This document shows, piece by piece, positions 15,735 to 23,808 of a stretch of DNA of 50,359 nucleotides. The stretch is from Galbitalea sp036499165 (GTDB lineage Bacteria; Actinomycetota; Actinomycetes; Actinomycetales; Microbacteriaceae), in contig DASYEE010000049.1 in NCBI GenBank assembly GCA_036499165.1, positions 1 to 50,359 of the forward strand, read 5' to 3'. Below the pieces are notes generated by a model. It had not been told where the DNA came from and made no database searches. It was given only the letters and a program-made list of their open reading frames with translations. Position 1 is the first letter of the stretch. The number at the start of each line of letters is the position of its first letter. A program made the translations under genes and the position numbers.

Positions 15735-16513
15735 TGGCCCAAACATCTGGCGCGGTTGCGATGGTCGAGGCAGACCAGGTGTCGAAGAGCTTCGGCTCCA
15801 ATCACGTGCTTCGCGACATCTCCCTGAGCGTGAAGTCGGGCGAGGTGCTCTGCATCATCGGCCCGTCCGGCTCGGGGAAGTCGACCTTCCTGCGCTGCAT
15901 CAATCACCTCGAGACCGTTGACGCTGGGCGGCTTCGGGTAGAGGGCGTGCTCGTCGGCTACGAGGAGAAGGGCGACAAGCTGCACGAGCTTCGTCCCAAG
16001 GATGCCGCGAAACAGCGGCGCGACATCGGCATGGTGTTCCAGCGATTCAACCTGTTTCCGCACATGACGGCGCTCGAGAACATCATCGAGGCGCCGGTGC
16101 GGGTCAAGAAGACGCCGAGGGCCGAGGCTCTCGTGCGAGGACGGGAGTTGCTAGCGCAGGTCGGGCTCGCCGACAAGGCAGATTCCTACCCGGCGCACCT
16201 GAGCGGCGGCCAGCAGCAGCGCGTCGCGATCGCCAGGGCGCTCGCGATGGACCCGAAACTCATGCTGTTCGATGAGCCGACCTCCGCGCTCGACCCGGAA
16301 CTTGTCGGCGAGGTGCTCGATGTCATGAAACAGCTGGCAAAGAACGGGATGACCATGATCGTGGTCACGCACGAGATGGGCTTCGCCCGCGAGGTAGCAG
16401 ACGAACTCGTCTTCATGGATGGCGGCGTCGTAGTCGAGGCGGGAGATCCGCGCACGATTCTGGCGAACCCTCAGCACCAGCGCACGAAGACCTTCCTGTC
16501 GAAGGTTCTCTAA
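15734..16513 (+). CDS. Polar amino acid ABC importer ATP-binding protein
   Basis: A 259-aa GlnQ-like ATPase. Walker A GPSGSGKST, Q-loop VFQRFNLFPHMTALENI, signature LSGGQQQRVAIARALAM, Walker B LMLFDEPTSALDPE and H-loop THEMGFAREVAD are intact. Between the first strands and the Q-loop it carries an insert (YEEKGDKLHELRPKDAAKQRR) longer than in E. coli GlnQ, as in several actinobacterial homologues. Last gene of the importer operon. Confidence 0.93.
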   Translation: MAQTSGAVAMVEADQVSKSFGSNHVLRDISLSVKSGEVLCIIGPSGSGKSTFLRCINHLETVDAGRLRVEGVLVGYEEKGDKLHELRPKDAAKQRRDIGMVFQRFNLFPHMTALENIIEAPVRVKKTPRAEALVRGRELLAQVGLADKADSYPAHLSGGQQQRVAIARALAMDPKLMLFDEPTSALDPELVGEVLDVMKQLAKNGMTMIVVTHEMGFAREVADELVFMDGGVVVEAGDPRTILANPQHQRTKTFLSKVL

Positions 16514-16520
16514 TGCGTAT

Positions 16521-16565
16521 GGTTCGACCATCGAACTAGTCATATGATGGTTCGATGGTCGAACC
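16521..16565. promoter_or_regulatory. Double palindromic operator and leaderless promoter of the MarR operon
   Basis: GGTTCGACCATCGAAC (16521-16536) is repeated as an exact inverted copy at 16550-16565. Each arm is itself a palindrome, GTTCGA-N3-TCGAAC. Between them lies TATGAT (16543-16548), a near-consensus -10 box, and the second arm covers the ATG at 16555. Transcription should start at about the ATG, so the mRNA is probably leaderless. Two identical dyads around a -10 box are what an autoregulated MarR repressor would use. Confidence 0.75.
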
Positions 16566-17046
16566 ACGGCGCTCCGGCGCGGAAACGCAGCTCGAGCGGG
16601 CCGTGCGCGCACTGGCGCGGGCGTCCCGCATCGTCGAACGGGCATCCGAAGATCTGAGCTTCGCCGACTACCGCGTGCTCTCGGCCATCCACTCAGGCGA
16701 ACAACGTGCCGCAAGGCTCGCCGACCGACTGGCGCTCGGGAAACCCGCCGTCAGCGCATCCGTTGATTCGCTGCATAAGCGCGGCCTGGTCGAGCGGGGC
16801 AAGGTCGAGGGCGACAACCGAGCGGTTGCGCTCAGCCTGACCGCGCAAGGTCGCGAGCTGTTCGAGCGCATGGAGGGCCGGATGATGCGTCAGCTCGAGC
16901 TCATCGCCGCCCGCACCGGCAACCCCGAGCAGGTCATTGGAGCGCTCGCCACCCTCGACGCCGCGATCGACGAAATCGTGATCGAGCGGCATGCGCGCGC
17001 CGCCGCGATCGACCCGGAAACCATCGACCGGACTCCCGTCCTGTGA
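16555..17046 (+). CDS. MarR family transcriptional regulator
   Basis: A 163-aa winged-helix regulator: FADYRVLSAIHSGEQRAARLADRLALGKPAVSASVDSLHKRGLVERG (about residues 41-88) is the recognition region, followed by the wing DNRAVALSLTAQGRELFERM. It should be a dimer whose DNA binding is relieved by small aromatic or drug-like ligands. The start codon lies within the palindromic operator at 16550-16565, so autoregulation is likely. Its stop overlaps the GTG of the exporter, so it very likely controls that exporter. Confidence 0.9.
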   Translation: MVEPRRSGAETQLERAVRALARASRIVERASEDLSFADYRVLSAIHSGEQRAARLADRLALGKPAVSASVDSLHKRGLVERGKVEGDNRAVALSLTAQGRELFERMEGRMMRQLELIAARTGNPEQVIGALATLDAAIDEIVIERHARAAAIDPETIDRTPVL

Positions 17047-20000
17047 GCGTGGCATCCACGAAAACTCCGGGCGTCCAGACGCTCGGCTGGGTGCGACGCC
17101 TCTGGCAGTACATGCTGCGCCACCGCCGCAGCGTCATCATCTCGCTGGGCGCTGCAGTGCTCGGAAGCGCCTGCCAGGTCGTCGTTCCGCTGATCGCGCG
17201 GCAGATCGTCGACGGCGTCATCGTCGCGAAAACCTCGCCGCTTCTCCCGTGGCTCATCGTCCTTGTGGTGCTCGCGGCCCTCACGTTCGGGTTCGCGTAT
17301 CTTCGTCGCTACCGCGGAGGCAAGGTCGCGCTCGAAGTGCAGAACGACCTTCGCAACGACATGCACGATCACCTGCAGGCAATGGACTTCACCAGCCTGA
17401 ACCGGATGTCGACGGGACAGCTGGTTTCCCGCGCGAACTCGGATTCGACGCTCGTGCAGGGCCTCCTCAACATGCTCCCGATCATGAGCGGCAACGTCAT
17501 CCTCATGGTGTTCTCGCTGGTCGTGATGTTCGTGCTCTCGCCGGTCCTCGCGCTCGTGAGCCTGATCGTCGTGCCGTTGCTGGTGCTGATCTCGTACCGG
17601 ATGCGCGCGCTCGTCTTCCCCGCGAACTGGGACGCCCAGCAGCGTGAGGGCGAGGTCGCCCAAATGGTCGACGAAGATGTCGCGGGCGTGCGGGTCGTCA
17701 AGGCCTTCGGTCGCGAGGCCCGCGAGGTGCAGCGGATGGCGGAGGTCGCAGCCGGCCTCTACGGATCACAGATGCGGTCTGTGCGCATCCAGTCGCGGTA
17801 CCAGCCCGTGATGGAGGCGATCCCCGTGCTGGGGCAGGTCGCGGTGCTCGCGTTCGGCGGCTGGCTGACCCTGAAGGGCGACCTGACCATCGGCACGTTC
17901 CTGGCGTTCTCCGCCTACATCGCGCAGCTGGTGTCGCCCGCACGACAGCTGGCGGGCATCCTGACGATCGGCCAGATGGCTCGGGTCGGAATCGAGCGCA
18001 TCTTCCAGCTGCTCGATTCCGCGCCCGCAATAGAGGATGCGCCTGACGCGGTCGACCTGCCCGCGCGCGCGGGCGACATCCGCTTCAATCACGTCACGTT
18101 CGGCTACGGCGCAGAACCGGTCCTCGACGAGTTCAACCTGGCGATCAGGGCCGGGGAGCGAATCGCCCTCGTCGGGCCGAGCGGCAGCGGCAAGTCGACC
18201 GTCGCCGCGCTCATTCCGCGCTTCTACGACCCGGCCCTCGGGTCGGTCTCCGTCGGCGGTCACGACGTGCGCAACCTGCGGCTGCACTCGCTTCGCGGCG
18301 ATATCGGTGTCGTGTTCGAGGAGAGCTTCCTATTTTCGGACTCGGTGCGCGCCAACATCGCGTACGGGCGGCCGACCGCAAGCGACGCAGAGATCGAGGC
18401 GGCCGCTGGAGTTGCGGCTGCGGACGGCTTCATCCGCGAGCTGCCGCGCGGCTACGACACCGTAGTTGGCGAGCGCGGCCTCAGCCTCTCTGGCGGGCAG
18501 CGGCAGCGTATCGCGATCGCACGGGCGATCCTCGCCGACCCCGGCATCCTGATCCTAGACGATGCGACCAGTGCCATCGACTCGCGCACGGAGGAGACGA
18601 TCCACGACGGGCTGCGCACCGTGCTCGAGGGGCGAACCGTCGTGCTGATCGCGCATCGGGAGTCGACACTCCGACTGGCCGATCGCATCATCGTGATGGA
18701 TCACGGCCGAGCGCTCGAGCAGGGAACGCACGACGAACTCATGGGGTCGAGCGCCACCTACCGCGCGCTGCTGTCTGGCCTCGATGAAGACCTGGCGGCG
18801 GCAGCGGCAGAAGGTCGCATCGAGGCGCTCGCGAGCCTGACTGACGGCGGCACCACGGCATCCGCCTGGTCTGGTGGAGCACAGTCGACGACCGTCGCGG
18901 GAACGCTGCCGGCCGGTGGCGGCCTCGGTATGGGTCTCGGCGGAGGAGCGGGTCGCGGTGGCGGCGGTCGCGGCATGAGCGCCATGCTCGCGCCGACGCC
19001 GGAGCTGATGGCGCGAGTGGCAGCGCTCGGTCCTCTTCGCGACATCCCGGTCGTCGACCTCGAACGTGAAACAGTGCAGGATCGCTCTTTCTCGCTGCCC
19101 CGGCTGCTGCGCGAATTCCGGAAGCCGCTCATCCTCGGGCTCGTTCTCGTTGTACTGGATGCCGTGGCTGGGCTGCTTGGTCCGTACCTCGTGAAGACCG
19201 GCATTGACGGCGGGGTCGAGACCGGCTCGGTGGGGATCCTGTTCCTGGCTTCCGGACTGTTTCTCGTCGTTACCCTGGCAGACCTGATCGACGAGATCGC
19301 CGAAACATTCGTCACCGGTCGAATCGCCCAACGCGTCATGCTGAGCCTGCGGGTCCGCATTTGGGCGCAGCTGCAGCGCCTCTCGCTCGACTACTACGAG
19401 CGCGAGATGGGCGGCCGCATCATGACGAGGATGACGACAGACGTCGACCAGTTCGAGTCACTGATCCAGACTGGTCTGCTCTCCGCGCTCGTCGCCATCG
19501 TGACCTTCGTGGGCGTCGGTGTCGCTCTGCTGGTCGTCAATCTGCCGCTCGGCCTCGCGACCCTCACCGTCGTCGTCCCGCTCGCGATCGCCACCGTATT
19601 CTTCCGGCGCAAGGCCGCGACGCTCTACGACCTGTCGCGGGAGCGCATAGCGATCGTCAACGCGGACTTCCAGGAGAGCCTTTCGGGGGTGCGCGAGTCG
19701 CAGGCATTCGTGCACGAGGCCGAGACCCAGAAGCGGTTCCACGGGCTCGGCCGGAGCTACCTTGAGTCTCGCGTCGCGGCACAGCGCCTGGTCGCGACGT
19801 ATTTCCCGTTCGTGCAGTTCCTCTCGGGCATCGCCGACGCGATCGTGCTGGGGCTTGGGGCGATCCTGATCGCGAACGGGCACCTGACTTCGGGAGCGCT
19901 CATCGCGTTCATCCTCTACGTTGACATGTTCTTCTCGCCGATCCAGCAGCTGTCGCAGGTGTTCGACGCGTGGCAGCAGACGCGGGTTTCGGTCGGGCGG

Positions 20001-20897
20001 ATCTCCGACCTCATGGCGCTCGAGACGCTGACGCCCGAGGCAGCGCATCCGGTTGCACCTGGCCGACTTCGCGGTGCCCTCGTGCTGGATGCCGTGCGGT
20101 TCAGCTACCCGGCCGCGACGCCCCGGCCTGGCGTCGTCGAACGGGTCGGTCCATCCGACCGCCGGCTGCTCGAGACCGAGGACGCAGCCTTCATGAAACC
20201 GCCGGAGGCGCTGCGCGGCATCGACCTGTCGATTTCGGCGGGGGAGACGGTGGCTCTCGTCGGCGAAACCGGCGCCGGCAAGTCGACCGTCATGAAGCTG
20301 GTCGCGCGCTTCTACGACCCGGACGAAGGCAGCGTCACGGTGGATGGCCTGAACGTGCGCGATCTCGACCTGCGCGCTTTCAGGACCCAGCTCGGCTACG
20401 TGCCGCAGGAGGCATTCCTGTTCACCGGCTCCGTGCGCGACAACATCGCCTACGGCAGGCCTGAGGCGAGCGACGCGGAGGTCGAAGCGGCCGCTCGCGC
20501 GGTCGGTGCGCACGAGTTCGTCGTCGAGCTGGATGGCGGCTACCTGCACGAACTGTCCGAGCGCGGCCGGTCGCTCTCCGCCGGTCATCGCCAGCTCATC
20601 GCGCTGGCTCGCGCCCAGCTGGTCGACCCGGCGATCCTGCTCCTCGATGAGGCGACATCCAACCTCGACCTCGCGACCGAGGCTCGCGTGACCGCCGCTA
20701 TGCAGCGTGTCGCCTCCGGTCGCACGACCCTCGTGATCGCACACCGGCTGCAGACGGCGCGCACCGCTCACCGCATCGCGGTGCTGCACGGCGGCGAGAT
20801 CGTCGAAATCGGCTCACACGAAGAGCTGCTCAGCCTGGGCGGCCGCTACGAGAAAATGTGGAGCGCATTCGCGCTCACGGAAGGAAAACAGTCATGA
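17043..20897 (+). CDS. Fused double ABC exporter (two membrane and two ATPase domains in one chain)
   Basis: A 1284-aa exporter with order TMD1-NBD1-linker-TMD2-NBD2. NBD1 has Walker A GPSGSGKST (about 378-386), LSLSGGQRQR, and Walker B ending DD where Glu is usual (ILILDDATSAID). NBD2 has GETGAGKST (about 1074), a divergent signature LSAGHRQ and a normal catalytic Glu (LLLDEATSNLD). The two deviations fall in the same composite ATP site (NBD1 Walker B plus NBD2 signature), as in asymmetric heterodimeric exporters, which are normally two proteins. A Gly-rich linker (about residues 620-645) joins the halves. GTG at 17043 overlaps the MarR stop. Multidrug or lipid export is inferred. Confidence 0.92.
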   Translation: MSVASTKTPGVQTLGWVRRLWQYMLRHRRSVIISLGAAVLGSACQVVVPLIARQIVDGVIVAKTSPLLPWLIVLVVLAALTFGFAYLRRYRGGKVALEVQNDLRNDMHDHLQAMDFTSLNRMSTGQLVSRANSDSTLVQGLLNMLPIMSGNVILMVFSLVVMFVLSPVLALVSLIVVPLLVLISYRMRALVFPANWDAQQREGEVAQMVDEDVAGVRVVKAFGREAREVQRMAEVAAGLYGSQMRSVRIQSRYQPVMEAIPVLGQVAVLAFGGWLTLKGDLTIGTFLAFSAYIAQLVSPARQLAGILTIGQMARVGIERIFQLLDSAPAIEDAPDAVDLPARAGDIRFNHVTFGYGAEPVLDEFNLAIRAGERIALVGPSGSGKSTVAALIPRFYDPALGSVSVGGHDVRNLRLHSLRGDIGVVFEESFLFSDSVRANIAYGRPTASDAEIEAAAGVAAADGFIRELPRGYDTVVGERGLSLSGGQRQRIAIARAILADPGILILDDATSAIDSRTEETIHDGLRTVLEGRTVVLIAHRESTLRLADRIIVMDHGRALEQGTHDELMGSSATYRALLSGLDEDLAAAAAEGRIEALASLTDGGTTASAWSGGAQSTTVAGTLPAGGGLGMGLGGGAGRGGGGRGMSAMLAPTPELMARVAALGPLRDIPVVDLERETVQDRSFSLPRLLREFRKPLILGLVLVVLDAVAGLLGPYLVKTGIDGGVETGSVGILFLASGLFLVVTLADLIDEIAETFVTGRIAQRVMLSLRVRIWAQLQRLSLDYYEREMGGRIMTRMTTDVDQFESLIQTGLLSALVAIVTFVGVGVALLVVNLPLGLATLTVVVPLAIATVFFRRKAATLYDLSRERIAIVNADFQESLSGVRESQAFVHEAETQKRFHGLGRSYLESRVAAQRLVATYFPFVQFLSGIADAIVLGLGAILIANGHLTSGALIAFILYVDMFFSPIQQLSQVFDAWQQTRVSVGRISDLMALETLTPEAAHPVAPGRLRGALVLDAVRFSYPAATPRPGVVERVGPSDRRLLETEDAAFMKPPEALRGIDLSISAGETVALVGETGAGKSTVMKLVARFYDPDEGSVTVDGLNVRDLDLRAFRTQLGYVPQEAFLFTGSVRDNIAYGRPEASDAEVEAAARAVGAHEFVVELDGGYLHELSERGRSLSAGHRQLIALARAQLVDPAILLLDEATSNLDLATEARVTAAMQRVASGRTTLVIAHRLQTARTAHRIAVLHGGEIVEIGSHEELLSLGGRYEKMWSAFALTEGKQS

Positions 20898-21460
20898 CCG
20901 TGACAACACTCGACCCCACGACCGCACTCATCGTGGTCGACCTGCAGAACGGGGTCGTCGGCCTCTCCACCGCGCATCCAACCGCCGACATCGTCGCCCG
21001 TTCCGCGGAGCTTGCTGCCGCCTTTCGCGCTCGTGGACTGCCTGTCGTGCTGGTCAATGCGACCGGCGGAGCACCGGGGCGCGTGGAGTACCAGCGTGCG
21101 GGAGCCACGGGGGAGCGGCCGGCGAACTTCGCCGACATCGTGGCGGAACTCGACCAGCAGCCCTCAGACATCCTGGTCTCGAAGCAGACCTGGGGTGCTT
21201 TCCACAACACGGAGCTGGATGCCGAGCTGAAGTCGCGCGGCGTCACCCAGGTCGTCGTCACCGGCGTAGCAACGACGGCCGGTGTCGAGTCGACCGCGCG
21301 CGCGGCCCACGAGCACGGCTACAACGTGACGATCGCGACGGATGCCGTGACTGACATGAGCGCTGAGGCCCACGACAACACGATCGCCCGCATCTTCCCG
21401 CGGATCGGCGAGACGGGAACCTCGGCTGAGATCATCGCGCTGCTGCCAGCCGTCGGCTAA
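20894..21460 (+). CDS. Isochorismatase-like hydrolase lacking the usual cysteine
   Basis: A 188-aa isochorismatase-fold protein. Asp16 (VDLQNG) and Lys97 (SKQTWGAF) of the usual triad are present, but the motif VTGVATTAGVEST has Gly130 where cysteine hydrolases have Cys. Nicotinamidases and N-carbamoylsarcosine hydrolases need that Cys; isochorismatases of the PhzD type hydrolyse a vinyl ether without it. ATG at 20894 overlaps the exporter stop (ATGA), so it is the last coupled gene of the MarR operon. It may modify or detoxify the exported compound. The substrate is unknown. Confidence 0.82.
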   Translation: MTVTTLDPTTALIVVDLQNGVVGLSTAHPTADIVARSAELAAAFRARGLPVVLVNATGGAPGRVEYQRAGATGERPANFADIVAELDQQPSDILVSKQTWGAFHNTELDAELKSRGVTQVVVTGVATTAGVESTARAAHEHGYNVTIATDAVTDMSAEAHDNTIARIFPRIGETGTSAEIIALLPAVG

Positions 21461-21474
21461 CGTGCTCGCGGAGG

Positions 21475-22446
21475 GTGGGCGTTTCGCACGCGCCTGTTAC
21501 GGTGATGATCGTGCCGACCGACGAACTGCCAGCGTGGATCCCACCTGAAATCCCGACTATCGTGCCACCCGTGAGCACAGCGGCGTGGGCGTCGAGGATC
21601 GGCATCGTCGGTGCGTACTGGTTGGGTCGTCGGCGAGTGCGACTCATCGTTGCGGTGGTCGTCGTTGTCGTTTTCGCACCGGTCGGTGTGGTGCGCGCCC
21701 TTATCGGTAGTCGGGCTGATCCGTCGTCGACCGATTCATGGGGGCCCGGCGACGCGTTCGTGATCGTGGCAGCGCTGGCAGCGATAGTGGTCGGGATCGT
21801 CCTGTTCCAGTCAGCCCGGGATGCTCGGGCGCGCGCCGTTCGCTCGGCACACGCCATCCTGAAGGTCGCCAACCCGGCGATCACGGAAGCACAATTGCTC
21901 ACGGTGATTGGATCGCCCGCCCGCTTCGACTCCTGGGTGGTTCAGGTGTCGCTTCGGCCGTTCGAGTCCGAGCCGGCGTCGATTGTCACAAACATCGCCG
22001 CCGCCAGGCTCCTGTTCGCCAGGCGAACTCCCGGTCACTACGCCGACTGGGTACCGCGCTTCGGCGAGCTTCGCGCGCGCGCATTCCACCGCTCGCGAAC
22101 CATGGCGAAGACCGGGGCCGTGCTGGTTATTGCGGGCGTCGTCGTGCTTGCAGCGTCCCTGATCCTGAGCGTGATCGTTCTGCTTCAGACGGACGGGGAA
22201 GGTGGATGGGGCGCGCTCGTGAGCGGGGACGTGACCGCCACGGTTGTCTTCGTGCTGGGGTGGGTGTTGATTTTTGTCGCACGCTACGGTCCTCGTGGCC
22301 GCTACGCGATCATTGACGGTCTCCTGCCGCAACTGAAGGCCCGCGATCCGCAGCTGAACAGGCTGAAGGTCGGCGCCATGTTCGCGCGACCATATATGTA
22401 CGACATGTGGGTGGCAAAATACCCGCTCACAGAGCTCGAGGGCTAG
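21475..22446 (+). CDS. Membrane protein of unknown function
   Basis: Not recognised. 323 aa from GTG at 21475, or 313 from ATG at 21505; neither has a well-spaced ribosome site, since GGAGGG abuts the first. Two helices near the N-terminus (about 55-75 and 84-105) and two near 210-235 and 250-270 flank a soluble middle section rich in charged residues. It begins 14 bases after the isochorismatase-like gene, so it may be the last member of that operon. Its TAG stop is interleaved with the stop of the convergent DAHP synthase gene in the sequence CTAG at 22443-22446. Confidence 0.65.
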   Translation: MGVSHAPVTVMIVPTDELPAWIPPEIPTIVPPVSTAAWASRIGIVGAYWLGRRRVRLIVAVVVVVVFAPVGVVRALIGSRADPSSTDSWGPGDAFVIVAALAAIVVGIVLFQSARDARARAVRSAHAILKVANPAITEAQLLTVIGSPARFDSWVVQVSLRPFESEPASIVTNIAAARLLFARRTPGHYADWVPRFGELRARAFHRSRTMAKTGAVLVIAGVVVLAASLILSVIVLLQTDGEGGWGALVSGDVTATVVFVLGWVLIFVARYGPRGRYAIIDGLLPQLKARDPQLNRLKVGAMFARPYMYDMWVAKYPLTELEG

Positions 22447-23531
22447 CGCAGGACGGACTCCGGCTTTCGATTCCGGAGATCATGCTGGCGTGCGGCCGAT
22501 GCCGCGGCCAGCAAGCCAAGAAGCACGCGGGTGTCGTCCCAGCCGACACACGCATCCGTGATGCTCTGCCCGTAGACGAGTCCCGCGAGGCCGGTAGCCC
22601 CGAGATCCTGCCGTCCGGCGACGATGAAGCTCTCGATCATGATGCCGGCGATGGGCTCATTCGCGGCGACCTGCAGCGCGAGTTCCCGGATTACGCCGGC
22701 CTGCCGCACCTCGCTCTTGCCGCTGTTGGCGTGGCTGGCGTCAACGACCAGCCGCGGCGTCTGCCCCGCCCGCTCCAGCAGGCGAACGGCATTGGCGACG
22801 TGGGCGGTGTCGAAGTTGGGGCCGCCGCGGCCGCCGCGCAGGATGATGTGCGCAGCGTCGTTTCCCGTCGTCGACACCATCGCCGCCGCGCCGTCGTCGT
22901 CAACACCGAAGAACACCTGGCGCTGGCTCGCCACCGTGCAGCCGTCGATCGCCACCTGGATGTCGCCGTCTGTCGCGTTCTTGAACCCGACGGGCATCGA
23001 CAGCCCGGATGCGAGCTGCCGGTGGATCTGACTCTCCGTGGTTCTCGCGCCGATCGCACCCCAGCTCACGGCATCCGCGATGTACTGCGGGGTCGTCGGC
23101 TCGAGGAACTCGCAGCCGACCGCGAGCCCGGTGTCAAGGATGTCGAGCAGCAGTTGCCTCGCGATGCGCAGGCCCCCCGCTCCGTCGTGCGATCCGTCGA
23201 GGTGGGGGTCATTGATGAGCCCCTTCCAGCCGCCGGTCGAGCGCGGTTTCTCGAAGTAGACCCGCAGGACGATGAGCAGCTCAGGATGCCGCGCGGCCTC
23301 AGCAGCGAGGCGCCGTGCGTAGTCGAGGGCAGCGACCGGGTCGTGGACGCTGCACGGACCGACCACCACGAGAAGTCTCGGATCGGCGCCGGCCAGGACG
23401 GCGGCGACATCCGCCCTGCTCTGCTCGACGAGCGCCTCGCGGCGCGGCCCCAGCGGAAGCTGGGCACGCAGTTCGCTCGGCAGCGGCAGGCGCTGGATGG
23501 ATGTGACGCGAAGGTTGCTCGTCGAGGTCAT
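22443..23531 (-). CDS. 3-deoxy-7-phosphoheptulonate (DAHP) synthase, type I
   Basis: A 362-aa enzyme condensing phosphoenolpyruvate with erythrose 4-phosphate, the first step of aromatic amino acid synthesis. Signature blocks: GPCSVHDP (Cys60 metal ligand), RVYFEKPRSTGGWKGLINDP, GARTTESQIHR, GFKNATDG, and a C-terminal SHANSGK. It resembles the AroF/G/H class; which aromatic amino acid inhibits it cannot be told. ATG at 23531 has AAGGGA about six bases upstream. Upstream lies a leader peptide rich in Trp, Tyr and Phe codons followed by hairpins, indicating attenuation control. Confidence 0.95.
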   Translation of the reverse strand: MTSTSNLRVTSIQRLPLPSELRAQLPLGPRREALVEQSRADVAAVLAGADPRLLVVVGPCSVHDPVAALDYARRLAAEAARHPELLIVLRVYFEKPRSTGGWKGLINDPHLDGSHDGAGGLRIARQLLLDILDTGLAVGCEFLEPTTPQYIADAVSWGAIGARTTESQIHRQLASGLSMPVGFKNATDGDIQVAIDGCTVASQRQVFFGVDDDGAAAMVSTTGNDAAHIILRGGRGGPNFDTAHVANAVRLLERAGQTPRLVVDASHANSGKSEVRQAGVIRELALQVAANEPIAGIMIESFIVAGRQDLGATGLAGLVYGQSITDACVGWDDTRVLLGLLAAASAARQHDLRNRKPESVLR

Positions 23532-23546
23532 GGTGTTCCCTTATCC

Positions 23547-23680
23547 GGCGGGCGACCCCTCGGCCAACCCGCCATGCTGTTGCGCATTAATGGCGAAAGG
23601 CGAGAACTTTCGTTCCCGCCCGTTGGCTTTGAAGAAGTGGTGGTCAGCGATTTAGACCGTCGACTCCTCCAAAGCCAACG
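23547..23680 (-). promoter_or_regulatory. Putative attenuator hairpins of the DAHP synthase leader
   Basis: In the transcript, hairpin 1 pairs 23680-23670 with 23631-23621 (11 perfect pairs, CGTTGGCTTTG with CAAAGCCAACG). Hairpin 2 directly abuts it: 23620-23612 pairs with 23607-23599 (nine pairs, one G-U) around a GAAA tetraloop. Hairpin 3 (GGCGGG/CCCGCC, 23573-23568 with 23552-23547) ends five bases before the ribosome site of the synthase. GCCAAC in the 3' arm of hairpin 1 can also pair with GTTGGC at 23568-23563, giving an alternative fold that would disrupt hairpin 3. The pairing is seen; the switching mechanism is inferred. Confidence 0.65.
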
Positions 23681-23708
23681 CAAAATACGCATACCAGCGG
23701 TTTCCCAT
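23652..23708 (-). CDS. Aromatic leader peptide of the DAHP synthase
   Basis: An 18-codon ORF, MGNRWYAYFALALEESTV, with Trp-Tyr-Ala-Tyr-Phe at residues 5-9. The five-prime arm of hairpin 1 (23680-23670) begins right after the Phe codon (23684-23682), and the stop is in the hairpin loop. A ribosome stalled for lack of charged Trp, Tyr or Phe tRNA would mask this arm. On the minus strand a TTGACG box (23745-23740) and TACGCT (23721-23716) with 18-base spacing would start transcription at about the ATG, making it leaderless. The clustered aromatic codons in front of the first aromatic-pathway enzyme are strong support; the -10 box is weak. Confidence 0.75.
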   Translation of the reverse strand: MGNRWYAYFALALEESTV

Positions 23709-23808
23709 GTGCGCGAGCGTACTTCCGCGGCCAGCGACCCGTCAAATCGCAGGCTCCCGCCCAACCTCATCGGCCGACCATGGCCATGTGTCGGAGGATG
23801 CTCCTAGC

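Noticed and set aside
23528..23692. Alternative leader peptide starting MRILRWLW in another frame
   Set aside because: It has two Trp codons but runs on for over 50 codons to overlap the synthase start. The 18-codon WYAYF frame stops inside the hairpin loop and fits attenuation better.
22407..23807. 466-aa plus-strand ORF opposite DAHP synthase
   Set aside because: It covers the DAHP synthase gene on the other strand and shows no domain; DAHP synthase has all family motifs.
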